Shown: positions 8,129 through 17,094, numbered from the stretch's first letter. The stretch: 64,000 nucleotides of DNA from an uncultured Bacteroidia bacterium (GCA_903897145.1 CAIUAN010000006.1:1-64000); one strand, 5' to 3'. Program-made: numbers and translations. The notes: generated by a model not told the origin, from the letters alone.

Positions 8129-9115
8129 TTAGATCGTTAATGACTTCCAAATTAAATCTTTTAATTCCGTAATTCCGCGTTCTGTTATAGAAGAGAAGAA
8201 AAAATGTGGTATCTCTTTCATCTCTTTGGTAATATCTTTCATTAAATCCTCATCCAATAAGTCACTTTTTGATATTGCAACTAACCGTTGTTTGTCTAGC
8301 AAATCAGGATTAAATTGTTTTAACTCGTTTAGAAGGATTTGATATTCATTGTAGTGATCTTTACTATCTGCAGGGATCAAAAATAACAAGATCGAGTTCC
8401 GTTCAATATGCCTTAAAAATCGAAGTCCTAATCCTTTGCCTTCATGCGCTCCTTCAATGATTCCAGGGATATCTGCCATGATAAACGACTGATTATCGCG
8501 GTATGCGACAATTCCTAGGTTCGGAACAAGCGTTGTAAATGGATAGTCCGCAATCTCAGGTTTAGCAGCAGATACTTTAGATAGCAGGGTAGATTTTCCA
8601 GCATTTGGAAAACCGACTAAGCCGACATCCGCAAGGATCTTAAGCTCTAATATCTTCCATCCTTCTTCGAAGTCCTCTCCTGGCTGAGCAAAACGAGGAG
8701 TTTGCATGGTTGGTGATTTGAAATGGACATTTCCTAAACCTCCACGACCACCTTTGGCAAGAATAGCCGTCTCGCCATCGGCATTTATTTCAAACAGAAC
8801 TTCACCTGTTTCTGCGTCTTTTGCAATGGTGCCAATTGGTACTTCAAGGTAAATGTCTTCTCCATCCTTCCCGCTACTGCGTGATTTTCCTCCAGAACCT
8901 CCGTATTCAGCTAAGATATGCTTTCTGTACTTTAGGTGCAAGAGAGTCCACATTTGCTTGTTTCCGCGCAAGATGATATGACCACCACGACCACCATCGC
9001 CTCCATCTGGACCACCCTTTGGCGAGTGTTTCTCTCGTCTGAAGTGTCTAGAGCCAGGCCCTCCATGACCTGATCGGCACATGATCTTTACGTAGTCGAC
9101 AAAATTCGAATCCAT
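8129..9115 (-). CDS. obg: GTPase ObgE/CgtA
   Basis: Essential ribosome-associated GTPase acting in 50S assembly and stress control. The glycine-rich Obg fold opens the protein ([18 protein letters not shown], then [18 protein letters not shown]), followed by the G domain: G1 GFPNAGKST (about 168-176), G2 around [10 protein letters not shown]3 [10 protein letters not shown]4 as SKSD (in place of NKxD), and G5 SSITERG. At 328 residues it lacks the C-terminal OCT extension seen in some Firmicutes. Start ATG at 9113-9115 lies just downstream of a TACCTTTG promoter element. The 3' neighbour PAP2 is 13 bases away. Confidence 0.97.
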   Translation of the reverse strand: MDSNFVDYVKIMCRSGHGGPGSRHFRREKHSPKGGPDGGDGGRGGHIILRGNKQMWTLLHLKYRKHILAEYGGSGGKSRSSGKDGEDIYLEVPIGTIAKDAETGEVLFEINADGETAILAKGGRGGLGNVHFKSPTMQTPRFAQPGEDFEEGWKILELKILADVGLVGFPNAGKSTLLSKVSAAKPEIADYPFTTLVPNLGIVAYRDNQSFIMADIPGIIEGAHEGKGLGLRFLRHIERNSILLFLIPADSKDHYNEYQILLNELKQFNPDLLDKQRLVAISKSDLLDEDLMKDITKEMKEIPHFFFSSITERGITELKDLIWKSLTI

Positions 9116-9138
9116 TTTTTTTTATTCTTATTAAAGGA

Positions 9139-9146
9139 CAAAGGTA
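9139..9146 (-). promoter_or_regulatory. Promoter element of obg (TACCTTTG)
   Basis: Perfect TAnnTTTG on the minus strand, 24 bases before the obg start, in the 137-base gap after adk. Confidence 0.55.
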
Positions 9147-9252
9147 GGCTCTTTATCTGAATATCTACTAATTTGGGTTATTCAATAGATCTTCTTGCCA
9201 CATTGGAAATAACTCGACAGGGTAATTTCAAATAGGTTGGGGAGCCAATTTG

Positions 9253-9828
9253 TTATTTTATTTTGTTTACCGTTGCAATTAAATCATCAGCAATCTCTTC
9301 AATAGTGCCAGTCCCAGAAATTGGGTAGTATTTACCTTGCTTTTCGTAGTAGTTGATAATTGGAGCAGTAACATGATCGTAAATATCGATTCGATGTTCA
9401 ATAGTTTCAGCCGTCATGTCGTCGCACCTTCCCGATTCTAGTCCTCTTTTAAGAAGCCTATCGACAAGTTTATTTTTCTCAACGACTAAGCCAAGCATAA
9501 CGGAAACTTTTGAATCGTTTTCGGTTAATAGCTCGTCTAGTTTTTTTGCTTGATCCACATTTCTAGGAAATCCATCAAAAACAAACCCAACAGTTGACCT
9601 GTTGCTTGTTACAACCTGCTTAATCATCTCAATAACAATGTAGTCTGGGGCGAATTCACCTTTGTCAATAAGTTGCGCTGCAATTATTCCTGTCTCAGTA
9701 TTGGCAGCAATTTCTTTACGCAGCAGTTCTCCAGTTGATACATGTTTTAAATTAAATTTTTGCGCTAAAAGTTTCGCTTGAGTGCCTTTACCTGCCCCCG
9801 GGGGTCCAAACAGTACTAAATTCAGCAT
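9253..9828 (-). CDS. adk: Adenylate kinase
   Basis: Interconverts ATP + AMP and 2 ADP in the cytosol. P-loop FGPPGAGKGTQ (about 8-18), AMP-binding stretch STGELLRKEI (about 32-41), GFVFDGFPRNVDQA (about 82-95) and the lid with RLLKRGLESGRCDD. The lid is the short type and there is no zinc-finger Cys quartet; 191 residues fits the short Bacteroidota form. It follows hpt by 22 bases, so the two nucleotide-salvage genes form an operon. Confidence 0.97.
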   Translation of the reverse strand: MLNLVLFGPPGAGKGTQAKLLAQKFNLKHVSTGELLRKEIAANTETGIIAAQLIDKGEFAPDYIVIEMIKQVVTSNRSTVGFVFDGFPRNVDQAKKLDELLTENDSKVSVMLGLVVEKNKLVDRLLKRGLESGRCDDMTAETIEHRIDIYDHVTAPIINYYEKQGKYYPISGTGTIEEIADDLIATVNKIK

Positions 9829-9850
9829 TATATTATAATTAATTCTTGAT

Positions 9851-10393
9851 TTATTCTTTGACTAAGGTGTAAATATCTTTAAAATTGCGTCCTCTCCGGT
9901 CATAGTCTAATCCGAAGCCAACAATAAAATCACTTGGGATTTCAAGTCCAACATAGTCTAGCTGAATATCTACTTTGAGCGCATCTGGCTTATAAAGAAG
10001 CGTAGCAATTTTAACCTCTTTTGCCCCTTTATTTTTAAATTGCTCGATAACTTCTCGCATCGTATGCCCTGTATCTACAATATCTTCTAAGATAACAACT
10101 GTTCTGCCAGCAACCTCTTCATTTAAACCAATTAGCTCCTTAACGCTTCCGGATGATTCAGATCCGATGTATGAGGTTAGTTTTAGAAAAGAGATCTCTG
10201 CATCGGTCAATTCCATCTCTTTCATCAGTTCGGATGCAAACATAAATGCACCATTGAGAATGCAAATAAATAAAGCCTCTTTACCCTCAAGATCGCGCTT
10301 CATGCTAGAAGCCATCTCTTTAATAGCTTTTTGAATCTCTGAGTAGGGTAATGAGATCTCGAATTCTTTATCCCAGAGCGAAATTCGTTTCAT
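9851..10393 (-). CDS. hpt: Hypoxanthine phosphoribosyltransferase
   Basis: Salvages hypoxanthine (and often guanine) to nucleotides using PRPP. The PRPP-binding motif VVILEDIVDTGHTM lies at about residues 95-108, the flexible loop around KLTSYIGSESSGSV at about 70-83, and the C-terminal purine-contact region PSDFIVGFGLDYDRRGRN at about 153-170. Length 180 is normal. It is the first gene of hpt-adk, with a TATCTTTG promoter element upstream, and divergent from purE, so salvage and de novo purine genes share an intergenic region. Confidence 0.96.
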   Translation of the reverse strand: MKRISLWDKEFEISLPYSEIQKAIKEMASSMKRDLEGKEALFICILNGAFMFASELMKEMELTDAEISFLKLTSYIGSESSGSVKELIGLNEEVAGRTVVILEDIVDTGHTMREVIEQFKNKGAKEVKIATLLYKPDALKVDIQLDYVGLEIPSDFIVGFGLDYDRRGRNFKDIYTLVKE

Positions 10394-10480
10394 GTCTCTA
10401 ATGAATAAGAAATTAGGATAAAATAGTTGATAATCTTAATTTGTGCTAATTTTGACCTGAGTTAGCTCTGTCAAGAGCAA

Positions 10481-10488
10481 CAAAGATA
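10481..10488 (-). promoter_or_regulatory. Promoter element of hpt-adk (TATCTTTG)
   Basis: Perfect TAnnTTTG on the minus strand; predicted leader of about 80 bases to the hpt start. Confidence 0.5.
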
Positions 10489-10559
10489 GGATTTCTTTTG
10501 CTAGAATTAAGAATAATCGGAGAAGATTTGAAAATTCATCTTGATTGTTTAAAAAATCC

Positions 10560-10567
10560 TAATTTTG
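10560..10567 (+). promoter_or_regulatory. Promoter element of purE (TAATTTTG)
   Basis: Perfect TAnnTTTG 48 bases before the purE ATG; a TTG lies 16 bases upstream of it, slightly short of the usual spacing. Confidence 0.55.
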
Positions 10568-10614
10568 TAAAATAAATTCAATTTTAAGTTCAATTCTAAT
10601 CTAATTTTATATCA

Positions 10615-11121
10615 ATGGAACCCAAAGTAAGCATTATCATGGGCAGTACTTCTGATCTTCCTGTTATGGAGGCTGCCGCTCGTATTCTGAATGATTTTGA
10701 GATCCCATTTGAGATGAACGCGTTATCTGCGCATCGGACTCCTGATGTGGTTGAGAAGTTTGCTAAAGGTGCTCATGCTCGGGGGATAAAAGTTATTATA
10801 GCTGCTGCAGGAATGGCGGCACATTTGCCTGGCGTAATTGCAGCTATGACCCCAATTCCAGTTATTGGTGTCCCAATAAATGCGAGTCTTGATGGCTTGG
10901 ATTCACTTTTGGCAATTGTTCAGATGCCTCCAGGTATTCCAGTGGCAACAGTCGCAATTAATGGTTCGGGCAATGCGGCAATTCTTGCTGCCCAAATTAT
11001 TGCTTCAGGAGATGCTCAGTTAATGACTAAACTCATTGCTTTTAAGGAAAATCTAAAAGTTAAAATCGTTGATGCCAACGCAGAATTATCCAAAATTAAA
11101 TTCCCATACAAAACAAACTAG
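10615..11121 (+). CDS. purE: 5-(carboxyamino)imidazole ribonucleotide mutase, class I PurE
   Basis: Converts N5-CAIR to CAIR in de novo purine synthesis; octameric cytosolic enzyme. Motifs: IIMGSTSDLPVMEAAA (about 6-21), the catalytic loop ALSAHRTPD (about 41-49), and IIAAAGMAAHLPGVIAAMTP with the conserved ALVPGV-like turn. The 168-residue length is that of class I bacterial PurE. purK is not adjacent; purH and purB lie elsewhere in the window as separate units. A hairpin terminator follows the stop. Confidence 0.97.
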   Translation: MEPKVSIIMGSTSDLPVMEAAARILNDFEIPFEMNALSAHRTPDVVEKFAKGAHARGIKVIIAAAGMAAHLPGVIAAMTPIPVIGVPINASLDGLDSLLAIVQMPPGIPVATVAINGSGNAAILAAQIIASGDAQLMTKLIAFKENLKVKIVDANAELSKIKFPYKTN

Positions 11122-11435
11122 ACCCTCTTTTTTGTTTTAATTTCCGTATATTAGAGGAGGTGATCAGATGATACTCCTCTTTTTTTATCAGCTCCAATTT
11201 TAAGAGGTTTTGGTTTTATGCCTGTTTGCCTTGATTATTATGCTGCTAGTTGCTCGTTCTGTTGCTTTTGGATTTTCAATACCTCAATTTTATTTAAAAG
11301 GTTTTATCGGTCTTACACGCAGGTCATCAGTTTTTCTTCGCCTTCTCTGTAAAACTTTTTATCTCACTACTTCTCTGCTGAATCATAACTGTCGAACTGG
11401 TTTTTATTTTCACTTTTTGAAAATTTCCCAGTCGA
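11122..11435. other. Gene-free stretch between purE and the helix-hairpin-helix gene
   Basis: Holds the purE terminator (11153-11187). The remaining roughly 250 bases contain only a TTG-initiated reading frame (11210-11446) of low-complexity hydrophobic content that I do not accept as a gene. I find no TAnnTTTG element close to the next start. Confidence 0.6.
11153..11187 (+). terminator. Intrinsic terminator of purE
   Basis: Stem AGAGGAG (11153-11159) with CTCCTCT (11174-11180), loop of 14 bases that itself contains TCA/TGA pairing, then seven further T. Confidence 0.85.
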
Positions 11436-13475
11436 ATGAAGGTTAGTTATGCAATTCTTCTGCTTCTGTTGATTGGCTTCCCTGGATATTCTTTTTCGCA
11501 AGGGTTAGAAGAGCAAACTGAAGTTGAATTGGAGCAAGCTGCTGAGTCGTTGATAAGTTCAGATGAGGGGGATGTTGATAATTCTGTAGCCCTTGAAGAT
11601 CTGACCTTTAACTTAGAACATCCGATCAACATCAATTTGGCAAATGAGTCTGATTTGGTGAAGTTAAATCGGTTGAATTTTAGTCAAATACAACAGATTC
11701 TGAAATATCGAAGGGAGTTTGGTTTCTTCTCAACAGCCTATGAATTAATGGCTATTGATGGGGTTACATCCGATGATCTTTTAATTTTGGGCCCTATGCT
11801 TACTTTTGAATTGCCCACTGATTCATTGGTAATGGCCCGGAATTATTTAAGGAATAATTTGATTGCTCGCGTAAAAAGTTCTTTTCCACAAGCTAAAGGA
11901 TATCAATCTGCTGCACTCAATAAAGCGGCAGTTTATTCCGGTATTCCGATATCACTTTATACCCGCTATCATTTGGAAGTTAATCGCAAATTGGAATTGG
12001 GTTTTTTAGTTGACAACGATGCTGGAGAGCATTTTTTCTCGAGGAGCAATAAGTATGGATTCGACTACTATTCGGGCTATTTATCTTACAAAGGTGATGG
12101 TCTCTTCAAGCAACTAACGGTTGGCGATTTTTTATTTCAGATTGGCCAAGGCTTGAGTTTTGGTGGGGGAGGAGGATTAGGTAAATCTGCTAATACGATG
12201 GGGATTCTTAAGTTTGGACAAACTCTTAGGCCCTATACCTCCTCCGATGAGAATCGTTTCTTTCGAGGAGTGTCTGCCGAAATGGTAAAAGGGGCCCATA
12301 AAGTAGTCTTGTTTTATTCCAATAAAAACCGAGATGCCAATACCACGTTTGATACTGCTGGTCGCAATTTCACCTCCTTACAGACCTCTGGCTATCATCG
12401 CACTATCTCGGAGATAGATGATGAGCGTAGCTTAAATGAGCAGCTTTTGGGAGCTTATGGCGAATTGAAATTTAGCCGGTTTAAAATTGGTGGCTTGCTT
12501 GTCTTTCAGCATTTTAATTTGCCAATGATAACGGGATCGTCTTTGTATAAATTGAAAAATTTTTCAGGTCAGGATAATTCAAATCTCGGCATAGATTACC
12601 AATGGGCACTTAGGCGATTGCAATGTTTTGGGGAGGTAGGTCGATCAAGAAATGGTAGGTTTGGAGCAGTGCAGGGTGTTGTATGGCATACCACGCCAAA
12701 GGTCAGTTTATCGGCTTATTACCGATATTTCGACCCAGGTTTTCAAGCATTTTATGGCAGTTCATTATCAGAAAGTTCAGGTAATCATAATGAGACTGGT
12801 ATGTATTTCGGACTGATGGCTAGTCCATTGTCAAAGCTGAAAATATTTGGTTATTTCGATCTTTATCACTTTCCTTGGGTTACCTATAGCACCGTAGCCC
12901 CTTCGACAGGTCATGATTTAATGGCTCAACTAAGTTATTCGATTACTAAAAAACTTACCGTTTATTTAAAAGGAAAGTTTGAATCGAAGCCTCAAAAGAC
13001 ACCTTCGTCTAAACCACCACAAATTGATTTAGATGAGCGAACTAGCAAGTGGCGCTTGCAAGTTGATTATGTATTAAGTCGCATGTTTACACTTCGCAGT
13101 CGCTGCGAATATATCTCAACTAGTTTTAATCAGCTAACTGAGCAAGGATGGTTGGTCTTTCAGGATGTTGTGATAGCGCCGTCTAAGAAGTTAACCTGCT
13201 GGATTCGATGTTGTTGGTTTAATACAGATGGATATAATTCGCGTGTTTATGCTTATGAGAACGATCTGTTATATAGTTTTTCAATTCCTGAGTTTCATGG
13301 AATCGGTCAACGAACCTATTTAACGCTAAAATGGTCTCCTAGTTCACGTCTTGCCATTTACTTAAAGTCTGGATTGACGATTCATGCAGGTGCTGAGTCA
13401 TGGGGATCCGGGTATGACGTTACGCCTGGAGATAAAAGAGTTGAGTTACGGGGATTATTCGCGTGGCGGTTCTGA
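11436..13475 (+). CDS. Helix-hairpin-helix protein with a C-terminal beta-barrel-like region
   Basis: A 679-residue exported protein. Residues 1-22 form a signal peptide (hydrophobic ILLLLLIGF, cleavage near SFSQ). Residues about 55-125 carry ComEA-like helix-hairpin-helix sequence: NINLANESDLVKLNRLNFSQ followed by QILKYRREFGFFSTAYELMAIDGV. From about 150 to the end, the sequence shows alternating hydrophobic/aromatic strands and ends in an aromatic residue (LRGLFAWRF), as in outer-membrane barrels. Proteins of this architecture are known in Bacteroidota without an assigned function; the HhH part would lie in the periplasm and could contact DNA or simply be a structural motif. It is monocistronic between purE and an acyltransferase. 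The barrel assignment is inferred from pattern only. Confidence 0.75.
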   Translation: MKVSYAILLLLLIGFPGYSFSQGLEEQTEVELEQAAESLISSDEGDVDNSVALEDLTFNLEHPININLANESDLVKLNRLNFSQIQQILKYRREFGFFSTAYELMAIDGVTSDDLLILGPMLTFELPTDSLVMARNYLRNNLIARVKSSFPQAKGYQSAALNKAAVYSGIPISLYTRYHLEVNRKLELGFLVDNDAGEHFFSRSNKYGFDYYSGYLSYKGDGLFKQLTVGDFLFQIGQGLSFGGGGGLGKSANTMGILKFGQTLRPYTSSDENRFFRGVSAEMVKGAHKVVLFYSNKNRDANTTFDTAGRNFTSLQTSGYHRTISEIDDERSLNEQLLGAYGELKFSRFKIGGLLVFQHFNLPMITGSSLYKLKNFSGQDNSNLGIDYQWALRRLQCFGEVGRSRNGRFGAVQGVVWHTTPKVSLSAYYRYFDPGFQAFYGSSLSESSGNHNETGMYFGLMASPLSKLKIFGYFDLYHFPWVTYSTVAPSTGHDLMAQLSYSITKKLTVYLKGKFESKPQKTPSSKPPQIDLDERTSKWRLQVDYVLSRMFTLRSRCEYISTSFNQLTEQGWLVFQDVVIAPSKKLTCWIRCCWFNTDGYNSRVYAYENDLLYSFSIPEFHGIGQRTYLTLKWSPSSRLAIYLKSGLTIHAGAESWGSGYDVTPGDKRVELRGLFAWRF

Positions 13476-13579
13476 TTCCTGAGTGAAATAGATCCCTTTT
13501 TTAGACTCTTTAAATCAGGATGTTAGTGGTTTATTTTATTCAAATTCGACTTTTTTTAACATTTATTCATCTGTATAGC

Positions 13580-13587
13580 TATTTTTG
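13580..13587 (+). promoter_or_regulatory. Promoter element of the acyltransferase gene (TATTTTTG)
   Basis: Perfect TAnnTTTG 44 bases before ATG 13631. It lies inside the longer reading frame that begins at 13520, and so argues against that upstream start. Confidence 0.5.
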
Positions 13588-13630
13588 TAACTTTGTTTTT
13601 AACTACTATACCTCAATAAACTTTAATTAT

Positions 13631-14785
13631 ATGCAGGATTCTAACGATTTTGATGAGATCAGACCCTACCGTGATGCGGAAGTGTCTGAGGTCATGAATA
13701 GGTTATTGGTCGATCCTGTATTTGCTCGCGTACTCCAGAATCTTTTTGGTGATGAGACTAAGATTAATGCAGTAAAAGTCGCTTTAGCAGCCACTAAAAC
13801 GGTTGAGTCTTTTCAACTGAATTTCTCGGTCCCATTCTTGGAGAAAATTATTCAGTCAAGTGTCACGGAGCTTACCATTGGTGGACTAGAATTATTGAAT
13901 TCGGAACAGAGCTATTTATTTGTTTCAAATCACCGTGATATCATTTTGGATTCAGCATTTTTGAATGTTGAGATTTATCGCAATGGCTTTAAGCCAACAG
14001 AAATTGCCATCGGTAGTAACCTTCTGGTTTATCCTTGGATTGAAGATGTTTCTCGGGTCAATAGGTCTTTTATTGTTAAACGTAATATTCCGGTCCGTCA
14101 AATGCTCGAATCTTCGGGCTTGCTTTCTGAATATATGCGCCACACGATTACAAACAATGGCAATTCAATTTGGATTGCCCAGCGCGAAGGTCGTTCTAAA
14201 GATGGTCTGGATCAAACTTCACCAGCTCTTTTAAAGATGTTAAACATGTCTAATAAAGGCAGTTTTATTGAAGGGTTTAATGATCTAACAATTGTTCCAA
14301 TGGCAATCTCCTATGAGATAGAACCTTGTGGGAATGAAAAAGTTGCCGAATTATTAAAGCGACAAGCCGATTGCACATTTCAGAAAACAGAGAAAGACGA
14401 TTTGCTAAGCATGGTGAGTGGTCTTAAAAATCATAAAGGACGCGTGCATATTCAATTTAGCGCACCTATTGGTCGTGATGCAATCACTGCGCTTAACCAG
14501 AATGGTAATGTCAATGATGAATTAAAGAGATTGGCTGAATATATTGATCGGCAGATTTATCAAAATTATAGACTCTATCCCAATAATTACATTGCTTACG
14601 ATTTATATTTTAACTGCAGTAAATACACGGAGAAGTATACACAGGATGAACAGCGGTTGTTTATTGAATTGACACATCAGCGACTTAAGCTTGTCGACGA
14701 AGACCGTGAAGAGGCTATGAGTTTGTGGTTGAAAATGTATGCTACGCCAGTGAAAAGTCTAGAAAACTGCTCACCTCACGATTGA
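13631..14785 (+). CDS. PlsC-like acyltransferase (glycerolipid or related)
   Basis: A 384-residue protein with the acyltransferase signature SNHRDIILDSAF (HX4D, about 97-108) and a downstream block IWIAQREGRSKDG (about 178-190) typical of enzymes that move acyl chains to glycerol-3-phosphate or lysophosphatidate. No clear N-terminal membrane helix remains once the start is set at MQDSNDFDE. The frame stays open upstream to 13520, but that extension (rich in Phe, Tyr and Ile) spans a promoter element and looks non-coding. The stop is followed within 2 bases by the GTG of a HAD hydrolase, so the pair is translationally coupled. The acceptor lipid is not determined. Confidence 0.85.
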   Translation: MQDSNDFDEIRPYRDAEVSEVMNRLLVDPVFARVLQNLFGDETKINAVKVALAATKTVESFQLNFSVPFLEKIIQSSVTELTIGGLELLNSEQSYLFVSNHRDIILDSAFLNVEIYRNGFKPTEIAIGSNLLVYPWIEDVSRVNRSFIVKRNIPVRQMLESSGLLSEYMRHTITNNGNSIWIAQREGRSKDGLDQTSPALLKMLNMSNKGSFIEGFNDLTIVPMAISYEIEPCGNEKVAELLKRQADCTFQKTEKDDLLSMVSGLKNHKGRVHIQFSAPIGRDAITALNQNGNVNDELKRLAEYIDRQIYQNYRLYPNNYIAYDLYFNCSKYTEKYTQDEQRLFIELTHQRLKLVDEDREEAMSLWLKMYATPVKSLENCSPHD

Positions 14786-14787
14786 TT

Positions 14788-15423
14788 GTGAAGTATGAAT
14801 CTATAATCTGGGATTGGAATGGAACATTACTCGATGATGTTCAGATCTCCTTAGAGACCATAAATACGGTTTTAGCCTTTCGTGATCTAGAACAAATTTC
14901 CAAAGATCGTTATCTCGATATTTTCACTTTCCCTGTTCAAGATTATTATGCTCAATTGGGTTTTGATTTTGACCATGAGCCTTTTGAAATCCCTGCAGCA
15001 CATTATATTAAACACTACAATCAAGCCGCCGAAAAGTGCTTGCTGCATCAGGATGTAATTGCTACTTTGACTTATTTCCAGACTCTGGGATGCCATCAGT
15101 TTGTTTTATCGGCCATGGAGCAGAAGCAGTTAGATAAGATGCTTTCGGACCATGATCTGACTCAGTTCTTTGTATCTGCTTCAGGCTTAAACCATCACTT
15201 AGCAACATCTAAACTTGAAAATGGACAGCTATTAGTTGAAAAATACAAGCTCAACCCTTCCAAAACTTTACTCATAGGAGATACTATTCACGATTATGAA
15301 GTGGCAAAATTATTAGGTTGTAGCTGTGTTTTAACAGCACATGGACATCAATCACATGCTCGGTTAGTGAATTCAGGTGCTCCTGTGGTCAAGCACTTAA
15401 AAGCCTTGGCAAAAGCAATTTAA
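14788..15423 (+). CDS. HAD superfamily hydrolase, phosphoglycolate phosphatase-like
   Basis: A 211-residue HAD hydrolase with motif I IIWDWNGTLLDD (nucleophile Asp about 9), a cap region, motif II FVLSAMEQKQL (about 108), and motif III/IV KTLLIGDTIHDYEVAKLLG (about 160-178). The second Asp of motif I (DxD) is replaced by Asn (DWN), a variant seen in some phosphoglycolate-phosphatase-like proteins; the substrate is unknown. I choose GTG at 14788, two bases after the acyltransferase stop, because the conserved strand begins right there. An ATG at 14725 would give 21 extra residues overlapping the previous gene. Converges with lysC. Confidence 0.82.
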   Translation: MKYESIIWDWNGTLLDDVQISLETINTVLAFRDLEQISKDRYLDIFTFPVQDYYAQLGFDFDHEPFEIPAAHYIKHYNQAAEKCLLHQDVIATLTYFQTLGCHQFVLSAMEQKQLDKMLSDHDLTQFFVSASGLNHHLATSKLENGQLLVEKYKLNPSKTLLIGDTIHDYEVAKLLGCSCVLTAHGHQSHARLVNSGAPVVKHLKALAKAI

Positions 15424-15430
15424 TCCTTTA

Positions 15431-16747
15431 TTAGTTATTTAAAAGTTTAGCACTTAACGCCTGAAGGGTAGTTTTTTTGTCGTTGGTATTCACTAATACC
15501 GAGATATTATGCCTACTTCCGCCATAAGAGATCATCCGGATTGGAATATTGTCAAGTGATGTAAAGACTTTAGCTGCAAATCCTTTCTCTTCAGCAATCA
15601 TATTTCCCACAATGCATACGATAGTCTGATTTCGATCAACTTCAACTTTGCCATACTCCTTAAGTTCCGCAACGATCTCTTCCAGGTGTTTGTCGTCGTC
15701 AATAGTTACAGAGACCGCAACCTCAGATGTTGTGATCATATCAATTGAAGTCTTAAAAAACTCGAAAATCTCAAAAATATTTTTGATAAATCCGTAGGCA
15801 TTAAGCATCCGGCCAGATCTAATTTTTATTGCGGTAATACCATCTTTTGCTGCCACAGCTTTAATCCCTTTGGTTTTGCTATCGGCGGTTATCAATGTTC
15901 CAGGATCAGTGGTATTCATGGTATTTTTAAGTCTGACCGGAATACCATTCATCATCGCTGGAAGTACTGTTTGAGGATGTAGGATTTTAGCACCAAAATA
16001 GGCCAATTCAGAGGCCTCGTCAAAAGATAGTGTATCCACTTTTTTGGTGTTTTCAACAAAACGAGGATCATTGTTATGAAACCCATCTATGTCAGTCCAT
16101 ATCTGAACCTCCTCACTATTTATTGCTGCTCCGACAAGCGTTGCTGTATAATCAGATCCACCACGTTGAAGATTATCTATTTCGTCTTCTTGATTGCGGC
16201 AAATAAATCCTTGCGTAATGTAATAATCAGCTTTTGGCTGACTTTTTAAGATTGTATTGAGTTTTTCTTTAATAAATGCACTGTCAGGCATCTTGTCTTT
16301 ATCGATTTTCATGAAATCAAGAGCAGGAAGAAGGACAGCCTTGTGCCCATTTTCTTGCATTAGCAAGGTGAATAAGGCTGTGGAAATTAATTCACCTTGT
16401 GCCAAAAGTGCACGCGCACCATGTTCTGGAAAGACTCCAGAAGTATATGATTTAATCACTTCAAAGCGCTCTTCAAGCACTTTTTTGCCACTCTCTTTCT
16501 TTTCGTTCGTCTTATAAAGATCGAAAACAACTGAATAATATTTTTTCTCCATCGCGCTAATCACACTAAGCGCCGATTCTTTGTTCTTTTTTGCAAGATA
16601 ATCGGAGATCTCTACAAGGTTGTTTGTTGTGCCAGACATTGCTGATAAAACAATCAATTTTTGTTCCCCATCAGCGATAAGCTCCATAACTGTGTGCATC
16701 GTCTCCACAGTCCCAACTGATGTTCCTCCAAATTTGAATACTTTCAT
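15431..16747 (-). CDS. lysC: Aspartate kinase (monofunctional)
   Basis: First step of the lysine, threonine, methionine and diaminopimelate pathways: phosphorylation of aspartate. Motifs: KFGGTSVGTVE at the N-terminus (about 4-14), ALLAQGELIST (about 112), LQRGGSDYTATLVGAAI (about 194-210), and two C-terminal ACT domains from about 300 that usually bind the feedback effector. At 438 residues there is no fused homoserine dehydrogenase. It has an unusually clear promoter and an 80-90-base leader containing a hairpin. It stands alone and converges with the HAD gene, 7 bases between stops. Whether the effector is lysine or threonine cannot be told from the sequence. Confidence 0.95.
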   Translation of the reverse strand: MKVFKFGGTSVGTVETMHTVMELIADGEQKLIVLSAMSGTTNNLVEISDYLAKKNKESALSVISAMEKKYYSVVFDLYKTNEKKESGKKVLEERFEVIKSYTSGVFPEHGARALLAQGELISTALFTLLMQENGHKAVLLPALDFMKIDKDKMPDSAFIKEKLNTILKSQPKADYYITQGFICRNQEDEIDNLQRGGSDYTATLVGAAINSEEVQIWTDIDGFHNNDPRFVENTKKVDTLSFDEASELAYFGAKILHPQTVLPAMMNGIPVRLKNTMNTTDPGTLITADSKTKGIKAVAAKDGITAIKIRSGRMLNAYGFIKNIFEIFEFFKTSIDMITTSEVAVSVTIDDDKHLEEIVAELKEYGKVEVDRNQTIVCIVGNMIAEEKGFAAKVFTSLDNIPIRMISYGGSRHNISVLVNTNDKKTTLQALSAKLLNN

Positions 16748-16784
16748 CTTGTTTGTTCGTTTGTTAATAATTTAAAATACAATG

Positions 16785-16813
16785 AGTTAGCTTTGTGTTT
16801 TGATTCGCTAACT
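16785..16813 (-). promoter_or_regulatory. Leader hairpin in the lysC 5' untranslated region
   Basis: Seven-bp perfect stem AGTTAGC/GCTAACT with a 15-base A-rich loop, between the predicted transcription start and the lysC ATG. It lacks a T run, so it is not a simple terminator; it could be an RNA stability or regulatory element. Confidence 0.35.
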
Positions 16814-16834
16814 TTTTGTGGTTTAATTTCCCTG

Positions 16835-16863
16835 CAAAAATAGGAATAATTAGCTCCCGTCAA
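16835..16863 (-). promoter_or_regulatory. lysC promoter (TTG-N18-TATTTTTG)
   Basis: On the minus strand, TTG (16861-16863) and a perfect TAnnTTTG (16835-16842) are separated by 18 bases, close to the Bacteroidota consensus. Confidence 0.65.
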
Positions 16864-17094
16864 ATCAATGTATGTCATATGTATTTCATTTTTTTACTTA
16901 CAAGCTATAAGTTTAGAAATGGAAAACCCTATTCGTTGATCTAGGTTGATCATCGCAGAAACCTGCTTAACTGTCAAAAGGATTTTTTTGTTAATTTTAT
17001 CGTGAAAGATTAACCTTGAATTATCACTACTTAGGGTTTAATAAACCACCTATTTTGTAGTCATCGCATGAATTTAACTATAATATATTTACAC

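Larger units (their letters stand above)
16748..17094. other. Gene-free divergent region between lysC and the secreted-protein gene
   Basis: Contains the lysC promoter (16835-16863) and leader hairpin (16785-16813). The right half, upstream of the secreted protein, shows only near-matches to a promoter. No riboswitch fold that I recognise and no small reading frame worth calling. Confidence 0.55.

Noticed and set aside
11210-11446. TTG-initiated reading frame of 78 codons before the helix-hairpin-helix gene
   Set aside because: Low-complexity hydrophobic sequence in an intergenic region, no family resemblance, overlaps the start of the real gene.
13520-13630. N-terminal extension of the acyltransferase
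   Set aside because: The extension is an aromatic-rich translation of AT-rich DNA containing the TATTTTTG promoter element.
16748-16863. Lysine riboswitch upstream of aspartate kinase
   Set aside because: The predicted leader is under 100 bases and shows only one short hairpin, while lysine riboswitches need about 170 bases and a five-way junction.
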